From Adiantum capillus-veneris (Eukaryota > Streptophyta > Polypodiopsida > Polypodiales > Pteridaceae): DNA of 64,000 nt. Positions 10,559 to 21,599 of this stretch are shown piece after piece. The stretch covers positions 72,655,884 to 72,719,883 of the forward strand of contig CM043944.1 in NCBI GenBank assembly GCA_014529385.2, written 5' to 3'. The notes beneath the pieces were generated by a model, which was given only the letters and a program-made list of their open reading frames with translations, was not told the DNA's origin and did not search any database. Position 1 is the first letter of the stretch. Each line of letters opens with the position of its first letter. The translations under genes and the position numbers were made by a program.

Positions 10559-11880
10559 TTGAACCTTTGGATGTATTACTTATATTCATATTCCCAAAAA
10601 ACACGAAAAAAGCTTGATGCTCCTGGTCTCAAAGTTATTTTTATTGGATATTCTGACACTTCCAAAGGCTACAAACTCTATGAACCTTCCTCCAAGAAAG
10701 TAATTATGAATCGTGATGCTACTTTTAACGAACAACTTATGGGAGGCTCATGTTCCATGGATGATTCTGATGATACTAAATCATTGCTTCAGGATTTTCC
10801 ATTTCTTTCAGATGATGAAACTCTTCCTATAGAGCATCTTTCCTCATCACAACCATCCATTCCGAATGTTGATATTGATAATTTTGTTGATATGCCTATT
10901 GATTTTGAACATGGCTCATGTCATGTTTATGATGACGATATCGTTGATAATACTTTCTCTACTTCTAAAGATCTCGTTACTTCTGATGAAGCTATCTCTT
11001 CACCACAAAAGGATCAATGGAAAGAAGCTATGGAAGCAGAGTACAAAACTATAATCTCTAAAGGTACATGGATACTAACTGAGCTACCTCCTCGTTGTAC
11101 ATCTATTAAGTGTAAGTGGGCGTATAAGACAAAAGAAAAAGCAGATGGATCTTTTGACAAGTTCAAGGCACGTCTAGTTGCAAAAGGTTACTCCCAAGTA
11201 GCTGGTGTTGATTATCAAGAGACCTTTTCACCAGTTGCTTGCATTATAGGTGTTCGAGTTTTATTGGCATTTGGTGTTCAATTTGATTTAGAAGTTCATC
11301 AAATGGATGTGAAAATTACTTTTCTTAATGGTGACTTGGAAGAGGAAATTTATAAGGAACAACCATAAGGTTTTGTTATTCCAGGTAAAGAAGACCTTGT
11401 TGCCCAACTCCATAAGGCACTATATGGTCTCAAACAAGCTTCGTGAGCCTGGTATACAAAATTTGATCTTTTTCTCACCTCTAAAGGATTCATCTCTTGC
11501 TCTTCAGACCCCAACTTATACATAAAACACCAAGGTAGCAGTTTTGTGATTGTTGCTCTTTATGTGGATGATACCATCCTTGTTTCCAATGATTTGAGAT
11601 TTCTTCAACAAATGAAAAAATTATTGTCTTCTATATTTGATATGGGGGATCCTGGAGAGATTCACTCGTGTCTTGCGTTCAGATCCAACAAAACCGTACA
11701 AAAGGTATTTTATTCCTTTGTCAGTCAAAGTTTATTGCATATACTATTCAAAAATTTGGTATGAAATCCGAACATTTGGCCAACCCATCTTGTCTTGCGA
11801 GCTCTACGAAGAACACTTCTGATAATATCGGTCAAATTGTCACAAATCAACCTTATGCTAACTTGATTTGATGTCTTCAT
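10559..11880 (+). pseudogene. Copia F reverse transcriptase
   Basis: Begins in the integrase tail (GYSDTSKGYKLYEPSSKKV). The RT hallmarks then follow in order: KDQWKEAMEAEYKTI, CKWAYKTKEKADGSF, RLVAKGYSQVAGVDYQETFS, an LEVHQMDVKITFLNG variant (one catalytic-region residue is changed from the A of the usual TAFLNG), ALYGLKQAS and ALYVDDTILVSND near 11550-11600. In-frame stops at about 11366 and 11445 and a frameshift around 11680 inactivate it. Confidence 0.88.
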
Positions 11881-11889
11881 CTTGTTGGC

Positions 11890-12534
11890 ATGAATACTCG
11901 TCCTGATATTCTGTTTGTTGCTAATTATCTTGCACAATGTCTTGTACGTCCTTCTCTTAAGCATTGGTCTGCAGCAAAGCATGTATTGAAATACTTGAAA
12001 GTCACTACAGATTTTGGTTTGGTCTATCAACGACAACTCACATCGGACTCTATGCAATCTCTTTATCTTTTGGAATACACAAATGCAGATTGGGCAAGCT
12101 CACATTTATCTATGCGATCTACTAGTGGAAATTGCTTCTTTTTAAATGGGTGTCTTGTTTCTTGGACCAGCAAGAAACAACGTTGTGTTTCAGTTTCTAC
12201 GACTGAGTCAGAATATGTTGCGGCATCACTTGCAACTCGTGAGCTTATCTGGCTTCGACAAATGCTGGTCCATATTGGTCACTCTCCTCTTTCTAGCACA
12301 TCCTTATGGTGTGACAACCAAAGTGCTATTAGTCTTACAAAAGACTTTGTTCAGCACATTACTATCCATTATCATTATGTCAGGTATGAAGTACGCAAAG
12401 GAACCATTATGGTTGAACATTGTCCAAGTGACCAAATAATTGAACACATTCTTACCAAAGGCCTCAACGAGCCTTCTTTCATCCTCTTGTGCTCAGAGCT
12501 TGGAATTGCTTCGGCCTCACTCTTTCTAGATTAG
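11890..12534 (+). pseudogene. Copia F RNase H
   Basis: A 214-residue open frame from MNTRPDILF through the RT thumb into RNase H. It has TNADWASSHLSMRSTSGNCF (first Asp), VSTTESEYVAASLATRELIW (Glu) and LWCDNQSAISLTKDF (Asp), ending in the family tail EHILTKGLNEPSF. It is open in itself but disconnected from the RT frame by upstream lesions and a stop near 11868, so it is a remnant. 12535-12675 is 3' untranslated sequence of F matching 12950-13100 of G in inverse orientation. Confidence 0.85.
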
Positions 12535-12675
12535 CTTCTCTGCTATTGTGATAACTTTGTACATATGACATTGTAATCCTATAGGTACCATGCACTATGC
12601 ACACTCCACGTTTGCAAATTGTGATCTCTACATCACTTGTATATTTGTACATATATACACAATTCACTTTCACAT

Positions 12676-12680
12676 TGTTG

Positions 12681-12734
<54 letters not shown>

Positions 12735-12846
12735 GAGACAAGAGGCACACCATGTACTCTCCCAAAGACTGATTCATATTGAGGACAAGATACAAATATA
12801 TAGGTGAGACCAAGTTAAGTAGAGTGAGCCATATATAGCTCCAACA
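12676..12846 (-). repeat. 3' LTR of Copia G, with (TA)n/(GA)n
   Basis: Inverted copy of the F-type LTR. It reads TGTTGGAGCTATATATGG from 12846 leftwards and ends at TGTTG (12676). A (TA)n tract and a (GA)n tract together span about 12681-12733 and account for its greater length than the F LTR (171 versus 145 bp). Confidence 0.88.
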
Positions 12847-13133
12847 CCCCCACTCAAACAAAGGTCTCTAGCTTTGGATGAAAAAACCCTTGGGGAGTTC
12901 AAGGGAAAAGCCCAAGCCCCTATACAATGTGAAAATATGAACCAACGATGATGATGTGAAAGTGAATTGTGCATCTATGTACAAATATACAAGTGACTCA
13001 AAGATCACAATGTGCAGGTGTGGAGTGTGCATAGTGTATGGTACCTATAGGATTACAATGTCATATGTACAAAGCTATTACAGTAGAAAAGAAGTTAATC
13101 TAGAAAGAGTGAGACCGAAGCAACTCCAAGCTT

Positions 13134-13700
13134 TTAGCACAAGAGGATGACACGTGACTTGTTGAGGCCTTTGGTCAGAATGTCTGCAATCATCTGGTCA
13201 CATGGATAGTGTTTAACCATAATGGTTCCTTTGCGTACTTCATACCTGACATAATTATATTGGACAACAATGTGCTTTGACTTATTATGTTGAACATAGT
13301 CTTTTGCAAGACTAATAGCACTCTGATTGTCACACCGCAAGGGTATGCTAGAAAGAGGAGAGTAACCAATATCAACCAGCATTTGTAGAAGCCATATCAA
13401 CTCACGACCTGCAAGTGATGCTGCAACATATTCTGACTCAGTGGTAGAAACTGCAACACAACGTTGTTTCTTGCTAGCCCAAGAAACAAGACAACCATTT
13501 ATAAAGAAGCAGTTTCCACTAGTAGATTGCATAGATAAATGTTAGCTTGCCCAGTTTGCATTGGTGTAACCCAAAAGAGAAAGAGATTGCATAGAATTCG
13601 ATGCGAGTTGTCGTCGATAGACCAAACCAAAATTTGTAGTGCCTTTCAAGTATTTCAATACACGCTTTGCTACAGACCAATGCTTAAGAGAAGGACGTGC
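13134..13700 (-). pseudogene. Copia G RNase H
   Basis: Frame 13532 to 13134 carries MQSTSGNCFFINGCLVSW, the Glu block VSTTESEYVAASLAGRELIW, LRCDNQSAISLAKDYVQHNK and the closing ADILTKGLNKS. The connection to RT (13533-13720) is broken by stops; related thumb residues (KHWSVAKRVLKYLK type) can be read there in other frames. In F the equivalent histidine-rich stretch after VQH has lost several codons, while G keeps the usual NKSKHIVVQYNYVR. Confidence 0.85.
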
Positions 13701-13709
13701 AAGATGTTG

Positions 13710-14927
13710 TCAAAGATAATTAGCAACAAATAGAATATTAGGACGAGTGATCATGCCAACAAACTGAAGACATCCAATCAAGTTAGCATAAGGCTGATTT
13801 GTGACAAGTTGACCGCCATTGTCAAAAGTGTTCTTTGTAGAGCTTGCAAGACAAGGTGTGTTGACTGAATGTGTAGATTCCATACCAAATTTTTGAATAG
13901 TATTTGCAATAAATTTTGAATTTCGAAGAAATAAAATACCTTTTGTATGATTCCGTTGGATTTGAATGCCAAGACACGAGTGAATCTCTTCAAGATCCAC
14001 CATATCAAATGCAGAAGACAATAACTTTTTCACTTGTTGAAGAAATCCTAAATCATTGGAAACAAGGATGGTATCATCCACATAAAGAGCAAGAATCACA
14101 AAACTGCTACCTTGGCGTTTTATGTATAAGTTGGGGTATGAAGAGCAAGAGATGAATCCTTTAGAGGTGAGAAAAAGATCAAATTTTGTATACCAGGCTC
14201 GTGAAGCTTGTTTGAGACCATATAGTGCCTTATGGAGTTGAGCAACAAGGTATTCTTTACCTGGAATAGCAAACCCTTCTGGTTGTTCCATATAAATTTC
14301 CTCTTCCAAGTCACCATTAAGAAAAGCAGTTTGCACATCCATTTGATGAGCTTCTAAATCAAATTGAACAATAAATGCCAATAAAACTCGAACACTTGTA
14401 ATGTGAACAACTGGTGAAAAGGTCTCTTGATAATCAACACCAGCTACTTGGGAGTAACCTTTTGCAACTAAACGTGCCTTGAACTTGTCAAACGATCCAT
14501 CTGATTTTACTTTTGTCTTATACACCCACTTACACTTAATAGCTGTATGACCAGGAGGTAATCCGGCTAGTATCCATGTACCTTTAGAGATAAGAGAATC
14601 GTACTCTGCTTCCATAGCCTCTTTCCATTGATCCTTTTGTGGTGAAGAGAAAGATTCATTATAAGTAACGGGATCCTCAAAAGTAGAAAAAGAATTATCA
14701 ACAATATCGTCATGTTCAAAATCAATAGGCAGATCAACAAAAATGTCAATATCATCATTGGAAGCATTCGGAATGGATGGTTGTGAAGATGAAAGTTTCT
14801 CTATAGGAAGAGTTTCATCATCTGAAAGAAATGGAAAAGCCTGAAGCAATGATTTAGTATCATCAAAATCATCCATGGACCATGAGCCTCCCATAAGCTG
14901 TTCGTTAAAAGTAGCATCACGATTCAC
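13710..14927 (-). pseudogene. Copia G reverse transcriptase (long open frame)
   Basis: An open frame of 405 residues, the best preserved RT of this family here. Motifs in order: KDQWKEAMEAEYDSLI, TAIKCKWVYKTKVKSDGSF, RLVAKGYSQVAGVDYQETFS, AHQMDVQTAFLNGDLEEEIY, ALYGLKQASRAWYTKF and the active-site LYVDDTILVSNDLGF, then LGIQIQRNHTKGILF and the start of the thumb. All expected catalytic Asp residues are visible. As a unit it is still a fragment: the integrase before it is cut by element A and the RNase H after it is out of frame. Compared with F it shows what the intact family RT looks like. Confidence 0.85.
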
Positions 14928-15169
14928 AATAACTTTCCTGGAGGAAGGGTCATAGAATTTGTAGCCTTTGGAAGTGTCAGAATATCCAATAAAAATAACT
15001 TTAAGTCCAGGATCATAAGTCCAGGATCATTAAGCTTTGTTCGTGTTTCTTTGGGAACATGAATATAAGAAATACATCCAAAGGTTCGAAAATGAGATAC
15101 AGAAGGAATGTCACCTGTCCATGTTGTGATGGGTATCTTACCAGAGGGTGCAATAGTAGGCCAAAGCTT
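14924..15169 (-). pseudogene. Copia G integrase C-terminal fragment
   Basis: Minus-strand sequence from 15169 gives KLWPTIAPSGKIPITTWTG, DIPSVSHFRTFGCISYIHVP and KETRTKLNDPG, which is the integrase-RT linker. A 15-bp local duplication (GTCCAGGATCATAAG, near 15006-15025) shifts the frame into the following GYSDTSKGYKFYDPSS block. The sequence ends precisely at the TGTTGG start of element A's LTR. Confidence 0.8.
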
Positions 15170-15394
15170 TGTTGGAATTAGGGTTGCAGAGAAACGCACA
15201 CAGCTTGGAGAAGACGAAGGAAGATCAAGGCACACAATATAGAGTGTTACTTAGTGTGCAATGGAAAGATAGATATCCCTAGAATGATTGGGTGTACATA
15301 CAATGCATGGGGGAAAACCCTTCTAAAGAGAAAAAGAATGCCCCGGAGGTCCTACAATGTTCACACACATCACTACCACATGTGTATGGTAACA
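15170..15394 (-). repeat. 3' LTR of Copia A
   Basis: TGTTGGAATT...GGTAACA, about 225 bp, closely matching 25238-25465, 46140-46365 and 51072-51298. The RC of a polypurine tract (TTCCCCCTAGAGTG) begins just to its right. Confidence 0.9.
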
Positions 15395-15486
15395 AGTTCC
15401 CCCTAGAGTGATGTGGTGAACGAGAGCTGGCACATGAGTAAAGGAAGTGCCATGCCCTGAGGACATGATCAATCCACAAAGGGGAG

Positions 15487-15613
15487 TGAAAGGACATAGG
15501 GAGATAGACATGCTAGTAACCACCCAATTGTACCTATATACAGGCTCTTGGCATTCATTCATCGGCCCTTGGCTAGGGCCGTGCCCTCCTATAGTCCTAC
15601 CCTTGGCATGAAA
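15487..15613 (-). repeat. 3' LTR of the LARD-like element
   Basis: 127 bp. Shares the start TGAAAGGACATAGGGAGATA and the end CCCTATAGTCCTACCCTTGG-type string (the left copy has a small internal deletion) with 20949-21103. Confidence 0.78.
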
Positions 15614-18600
15614 TTACTCCCCCCTTGGAGAAGCGTTTTCATCCGTGAAAAAAAAAGTGGTAGGATCTTCATAAGAACACTAATGTTTTCCACCATGGTA
15701 TCCCTCATGGATCCCGCTATTTGTTTGACTGAAAACACAATGCAGTAGGAGGTTCAATGAAATCAAGAATAACATCTCTATTTTGCACATTGTTGTCCAT
15801 TTGCAACCATCTAGTGTGTAGACTCCATTTAGAACGCACATGAGCATGATAATTGAGTTATCATGACAAAGATGTACCTATAAGAGTATCGCTTTTCACT
15901 TTTCGTGAAAGTACTTGCTGACATAACTCATCCACCAAGTGTAAGTCCTTGACGTGTTCTCAAATTTCATTAGTAAACAACCCCACCATAACAAGTGTTC
16001 CAGATTGAGAAGCTAACTTATACATGAAGAGACTAAACTTAGTCGCAACCATGCTTAGCTGATAGTAAGTAAACTCCAAGTGGAGCAATAAATGCTTATT
16101 AATTCGAGTGCTTGGTGCTAATGTACGCACTTTGAATATCTTTAAGCCCAAGATTACACTTTGTAATCTTCTTATCCCCTTGGATAACTGACAGTATCGA
16201 GGTGTGTTTCCCCAATGGTTTACAAACAGTCTTCCCAGATGACTGGTAAATGGGAATCACAATATTGTATAACATTGCTAACGAATCAACAATGTCCGGA
16301 ATAACCATCATGGTTAACTTGAAAAATCCACAGGCACCCAAACTGAGCCATGACCTCTACTGGTGATTAGTAGACCCAAAAGTAATCTCATAGAGATACT
16401 ACACACAGAGTGAAAAATGCTTCATAAGCAACAACTTGATGAATGTGCATGCCATTCCAAATCAGCCTTTGCTAAACACTAGGGCCCATAACACCTAGTG
16501 TGCATGCATTTAGCAAAAAACAGATCCGAACCTGTATATCCATGATCATCCTTGCCAATAGTTATGGCAAATGTGATGCACCAAGCACACATTAAAGAGG
16601 AATGTAAATAGTTCTGGAAAGAAACTAAATACTTTTAGTTGCAATCATTTGCAAGACTTGCTAAAACATTTGAACCATAATAGAAGGTGAAACAATGATC
16701 ACTTCTAGGTACAAACAATGAAACTTTTTCATTAACAACTTATAGCCTTTCTATATGTAAAACAACTATCTGTAATGTTGTTTAGCAGCACTTGTACCTT
16801 AACAAGTCATTCTAAGTATCTGACAATTTCTGGCCACTAAAATTGCTCCTAATACATCGTGCTAAAAATGGTCTAAAAACAGATTGGACCAGCACTTAGG
16901 GACTTTGTCGTGACACATATTTGAAATAGGGGGCGCCCGTCTTAGTCCCAGAGACTCATATTTGCCACATGTGGAATATGTTTCAATTAAGGATGTCTAA
17001 AAAAAGAACATCCTTCAAGTACAAGATGTACTTGTGCGTGGAGATAACTGCAAACACTCTACGATGGGAGTGAGAAGGACCCTCATTAGCCTTGCTCCAC
17101 AATGGCTAAACCGAACTCCTTGAGTTCCTAGACCATGTTGCATCCCATGTGACAACATGTACCAAATTGAATCCGACAAGTGGATTCAAAACAACATAAT
17201 GTACATTGGACACTACAACCCAAAATACTTGTTCTGACATGCCCTTGGCATGGCCCTGGATATTGAACTGAAAGTTCAGCTACCTGTATTCCAATGTAGA
17301 GGAGCATGTCTCCCCCCTGCGAAAAAACCAAGCAACATTGCACTGGAAACCCTGGGTGTTGCCTTTGCTATCCAAACCTGTTGGGTAGAATCTACATAGT
17401 CAACCCCTTGGTAAGACCCTTCGTAGAAACTGATCAACTAGCAGGTAACGGTAACCAACATAGTCCGTGTACAGAATGATGAGAATCAACTTGAAAAGTT
17501 GAATTTTTCCACTACCGCGTGGTAGATTGCGGAATTCTTTCCTTGAAAGTATAATGGGAATAGATCAAACTGTGATCTTCAATGCCTATGGGGTGATTTA
17601 GTAAGCGCTCGTGGGGTCTTACCCCGAAACAGTGTGTCCATAGACACTCATAGTTCTATAGAGAGAGAGACATCCACACAAGGGGAACACCTAGCTCTTA
17701 TGGATAGCCATGTTGTTGCAATGGTATGCTGCATGTAAATCTGTAATGGAAATTAGCTGAGTTGAGTTTATGGTTATCAAAAACTCAGCTCGAGTGTCAC
17801 ACTGAAACCATGTCGTGTAGAAATGACACCCTAAACATCCGTAATGACAAGACTCTTGCTTGTCCATTAACGTCGTTGTGTACTCTAGTAGGTAGGTCTG
17901 TTCAAACTTAAGAACAATCACCCAAGGAATGCCAGCAGTTGGGTCGTACCCGAGATCTGACAATGACTTTTAGTCATCATGTGTGGCTCATAGCCCTTAT
18001 GGCAATTAGTGTTCAATCGGCGAAACGATGAAGACTAATGTAGAGGGCGTCGTGTCCAATTTCTAACTGAGAGTTAGAGCACCTTGGCTCATGCCGACTC
18101 CCAAACAAACATGTATCAATAGATTATTAAAAGTTTTCATTTTTTTCAAAAAGAAATAAGAGAGAGAGAGAATGCTAGGTTGAGGAACTTTCCTTAAGTT
18201 ATTGCCTTGTATATATGGCACCCATGCTTGTGTGCAGCTTATTCTATAAGGATGCAATAATCTAGCTGTATAACGCTCTCATCGAGAGAGGTAGCAAAAA
18301 AGGCAAGTCACATCTTGCCTCGCCAATTGTGTAGGGGATTGTGACTGTATGAACATGACACTTTGTCTATGACATAAGTCTTAAGTCTTAGATGTAGGTT
18401 CCTTTTAATGTTGTTGTGCGTTGAGAGCAACCAAAAATCATGTTTAAACTTAGAAAGCATGTTGAAAGAATCCAGAAGTGTCCTTGTCCTTGACAAAGTG
18501 TTTGGTGTTATAGCGGAAGTGTAATCTATGAGGCAGTGGAGTTGATTCCACTTGACAAACATGCCTTGCATGAAAAATTGTAAGCCCTTGGCTATTATAA

Positions 18601-19562
18601 TGGCCTCAAGCATGAGAGCCAAAAGCATAAGTGCCTTTCACAGTTTTCATTGGTAGTGACGCATCATAATGTGATGTCACCACACATAAAAGGGGAACAA
18701 ATATCTAATCGTAACAGTTTCCCAAACTGGCATGCCAATGCCCTTGATACCAAATCAATAGGCAGTAGCGTGGCATGCATGAGAAGCCTTACTTCATGTG
18801 AAATTATCAAAGCACTTTGCTTTAAACTACCGACAATAGTTTCCAAATGAAACGTGTAAACATGGAGAATTAAAAAACTGAATATGGTATAACCTGGTCA
18901 TCTTGCTGTAACCAGTTGTCTGGAGATGTCGAAAGAAAAGCTCGTTCAAATGTAGATCATAAACATCTCTATTGCACAAGAGAAAGTTGTGCTAAAATAT
19001 CCTGCAAGCATATGGAGAAACTCCCCAAGGGTGTGTGATCATAGCATACCCCAAACGGGAAAAATCTCAATGTAAGAGTCTTAAACTGAAGCCTTGCTTC
19101 ACATGAATATGTTTGTGCTGAGAGCCAATGGATGTGGTGGAAGATATCATAACAAAAAAGAATCGACCGTGTGGAGAAATTTCAATTGAAACTAACCAGT
19201 ACTGTGTGGTAAGCATCCTCCGTCAGCGTGTAGAAATTGTGACAAGGACTCGGCCATGCCGAGGAACTTTCTTCCTTCAACAAGTCCAGTAAGAGGCCAT
19301 GCATGTCTCCTTGAGATACTACAAAATAGACCCTTGACATTCATGTATGCAACAAAATTTGAGTGATTATGTGAACTGTCAAAGGCCATGCCTATGCTTG
19401 GAGTGGAGAAAAGTGCATCACCTTTGATGCATGTTAGATACATGCAATAGAGGTGATACATGTTCCATCTAGGTCAAATGCTTCATAAGCAGTTGACAGC
19501 CCTGCTGTTATTACATCAATTTGTGGTCGATGATCAAAAGATGTATGGTAAGTGTCTCATGC

Positions 19563-19706
19563 CATTCTCATACATTACCTTATGTAGAGATACGGCCAGA
19601 ATTGTGTAACCATTCTCATACATTACCTTATGTAGAGATACGGCCAGAATTGTGTAACCATTCTCATACATTACCTTATGTAGAGATACAGCCAGAATTG
19701 TGTAAC
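19563..19706. repeat. 48-bp tandem repeat, three copies
   Basis: CATTCTCATACATTACCTTA followed by TGTAGAGATACGGCCAGAAT and TGTGTAAC is repeated at 19563, 19611 and 19659, nearly perfectly. It lies inside the LARD-like element. The period is a multiple of three, so both strands give repeated peptides, but no gene is evident. Confidence 0.9.
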
Positions 19707-20948
19707 CAGTATGCAGATGACAATAAACAAAAATCAACTGCGTACCTCATTAAGTAAACCTTCCGACCAATCTTGTCGACCCAAAAATTGAATGATTTGG
19801 AAGCAGTAAGAAAAATGAGAAATGATTTTCTAGACATTGTTGCTTGGTGCAATAGATGATCTACTCCTGCTATCAAGGGCCTTGCCCGATGCGCAAAAAA
19901 AGTGGACATAATGACCATGGTCATAGTTGACCCATAGGTAGTCTCGCAGGAAAACATAGCCAAGATTAGCATAATTACATGTTTCTACAATACAATTGCA
20001 CACACAAAACTATGAAACCTACAAGAACGTGAAAGCTCAAACCTGATAATTTCAACCTTGTTGGAGCACCTATCGTCCTAGGGCGATGCCCTTGCTGATG
20101 ACACTTGCATGGTAGCCTACCTTGGGACTGCCATCACGAGTAGCAAGCACCTAGTCATTGCCTCACCATACACATGTCTTTGGATAGTTCTTTTCCTACT
20201 GCCAAGCGAATGCAGCCTTGATGGCAAGAGCATGGTCGTGTCAATTCGCAATAGTGTATATCCCCGAGTCACGGCTCCTAGTCTCGTGTAGAAAAGGGGA
20301 AGAAGCGGTGGAAATACCAAAATAAAAAATATTTGCAGCACTGTGACTGCAGCAATAGTTGTACATCACCTTCACCCCCCAAAATCGATGCGCTTCGTGC
20401 TGCTCGTCTAAGACGGAAGGGAAAAGGGGGTGTGCCCGGTGGGGACCCTCCCTTAATTTGTTAAAACCCTAAGTCCCTTGGCCTTGGGGTGCCCATCGTG
20501 TGAAGAGGGGGGGAAAAACAAAGTTTAACAGCAGGCATGGTGGCCAAATAACATAGCGAGAGAGAAGTAGAGGCCGAGCGCTGCAAGGCATGCCTCCCGG
20601 GTTGCGGCCGTGTGTCAACTTTGCTTCTTTGGCCCATGGCGAACCCGATGAGAGCCTGCATGCCTAATTTGGTGTAGATTCGGATCTACATGGGCATCTC
20701 TCAGGGTGCTTTCCCGCGGCTTCAATTCAATCGATACCCGCCAAGCAAGAGGCCGATTCCACTGCGTGCTTTTCGGGACATGCCTTCCTCGCAACCAAGG
20801 CCTTTTTGCAGACTGTCTTGCTCTCCTACTTCGCCATGCAAATAATCCCGAGAGAGAGAGAGAGAGAGCATACAAACTCCATGTGAGACCTCCATCTCTC
20901 CTCTTCGATACCTCCCTTCATCCTCCTCCCACCTTGCTCTCATACCAT

Positions 20949-21103
20949 TGAAAGGACATAGGGAGATAGGCATGTAACTAACTACCCAACCGTACCTATA
21001 TATAGGGCCTTGGCCCTCCTATATATAACCCCTGTACCACATGTGTATCTATTGGCCCTTGACCAGGGCCGTGCCCTCCTATAGTCCTACCCTTGGCATG
21101 ACA
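20949..21103 (-). repeat. 5' LTR of the LARD-like element
   Basis: 155 bp, with an extra segment (TATATATAGGGCC region) compared with the left LTR. The primer site lies immediately to the left. A short (GA)n tract at about 20851-20869 is in the leader. Confidence 0.78.
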
Positions 21104-21510
21104 CGGAGTAAGCCCAAAGTTTGGAAAAAAGCTTGAAACTTCTCACGAGACAATGCCTTTGTGAAAATATCTACAAGGTTTTCTTGTGTTGGCACATAAT
21201 CCAAGCTGATCTCTCCTATTGAGAGCCTCTCCCTCACATAGTGGTAATGCACCTCAACGTGCTTTGTATGAGCATGAAAAACTGGGTTCCTCGCAACTGC
21301 CAATTCACTCTGACTGTTAGTGTAGGTAGTGTTGGCAGGTAGCATGAAATTCTCTTGACAGCTTGTCAATGCTTAAACCGTGGGCTATGCATAAATCTGG
21401 TGACCTATGAGAGTGCAAACTGAATATCCAGCATCGTGTTGCATACATAAATGAGGCATCTAACAACAGTTTGGTAAAGAGTGATATCAGCAAGATCAGC
21501 ATCATGTAGA
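21104..21510 (-). pseudogene. Copia A RNase H remnant
   Basis: The frame 21369-21104 shows NSQSELAVARNPVFHAHTKH, VHYHYVRERLSIGEISLDYV and PTQENLVDIFTKALSREKF, the end of RNase H. Compared with element C, about 390 bp covering the DSDWAGYFDTR and SCEAEYRALF blocks is missing here: the sequence jumps from LSREF...SCQ straight to LHYTNSQSE. 21370-21510 retains RT thumb residues out of frame. Confidence 0.82.
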
Positions 21511-21599
21511 CTCAACTTCAAACCTGTTTCCATAGGAGTGGCAGTAGGTTTGCAATCCTCAAGGCTAAACTTACATAGCAATGTCTCTATGTAACTTTT

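Larger units (their letters stand above)
4886..12675 (+). mobile_element. Copia element F (5' LTR to 3' UTR, nested)
   Basis: A plus-strand Ty1/Copia element. The 5' LTR is at 4886-5030, a tRNA-Met primer site at 5031, then a leader interrupted by element E (5406-7994), then gag, protease, integrase, reverse transcriptase and RNase H to 12534. Its own 3' LTR is absent: at 12676 the sequence passes straight into the inverted 3' LTR of element G. Domain order PR-IN-RT-RH is diagnostic for Copia. All genes carry stops or frameshifts. The RT and RNase H closely resemble those of G, so both belong to one family. Confidence 0.88.
12676..15169 (-). mobile_element. Copia element G, 3' half (inserted in F)
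   Basis: A minus-strand member of the F family. Left to right the window shows its 3' LTR (12676-12846), a polypurine tract (RC of CCCCCACTC at 12847-12855), 3' untranslated sequence, RNase H, RT and the end of integrase. It breaks off exactly at the LTR of element A. Its left end abuts F's 3' UTR in opposite orientation, as expected for insertion of G into F. The right-hand LTR of G and the remaining end of F are not in the window. Confidence 0.85.
15487..21103 (-). mobile_element. Large gene-less LTR element (LARD-like) inside A
   Basis: Two related LTRs start TGAAAGGACATAGGGAGATA at 15487 and 20949. The first ends near 15613 (TGAAA) and the second at 21103 (TGACA). GGGAG (15482-15486) and CGGAG (21104-21108) form an imperfect 5-bp target duplication, and comparison with element C shows that removing the insert restores the host exactly. 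On the minus strand a tRNA-Met-like primer site (TGGTATGAGAG, one mismatch, about 20937-20947) follows the right LTR, and a polypurine tract (CCAAGGGGGGAGTAAT) precedes the left one. The 5.3-kb interior shows no gag or pol motif on either strand; the short open frames there are not recognisable. This fits the LARD class of non-autonomous elements. Confidence 0.8.

Noticed and set aside
19563-19706. Repetitive protein encoded by the 48-bp repeat
   Set aside because: Period divisible by three makes repeated peptides unavoidable; the frame is short and lies in an element with no other coding signal.
15960-20340. About fifteen short frames inside the LARD-like element
   Set aside because: None exceeds about 106 codons, none shows a retroelement or host motif, and both strands are equally open.
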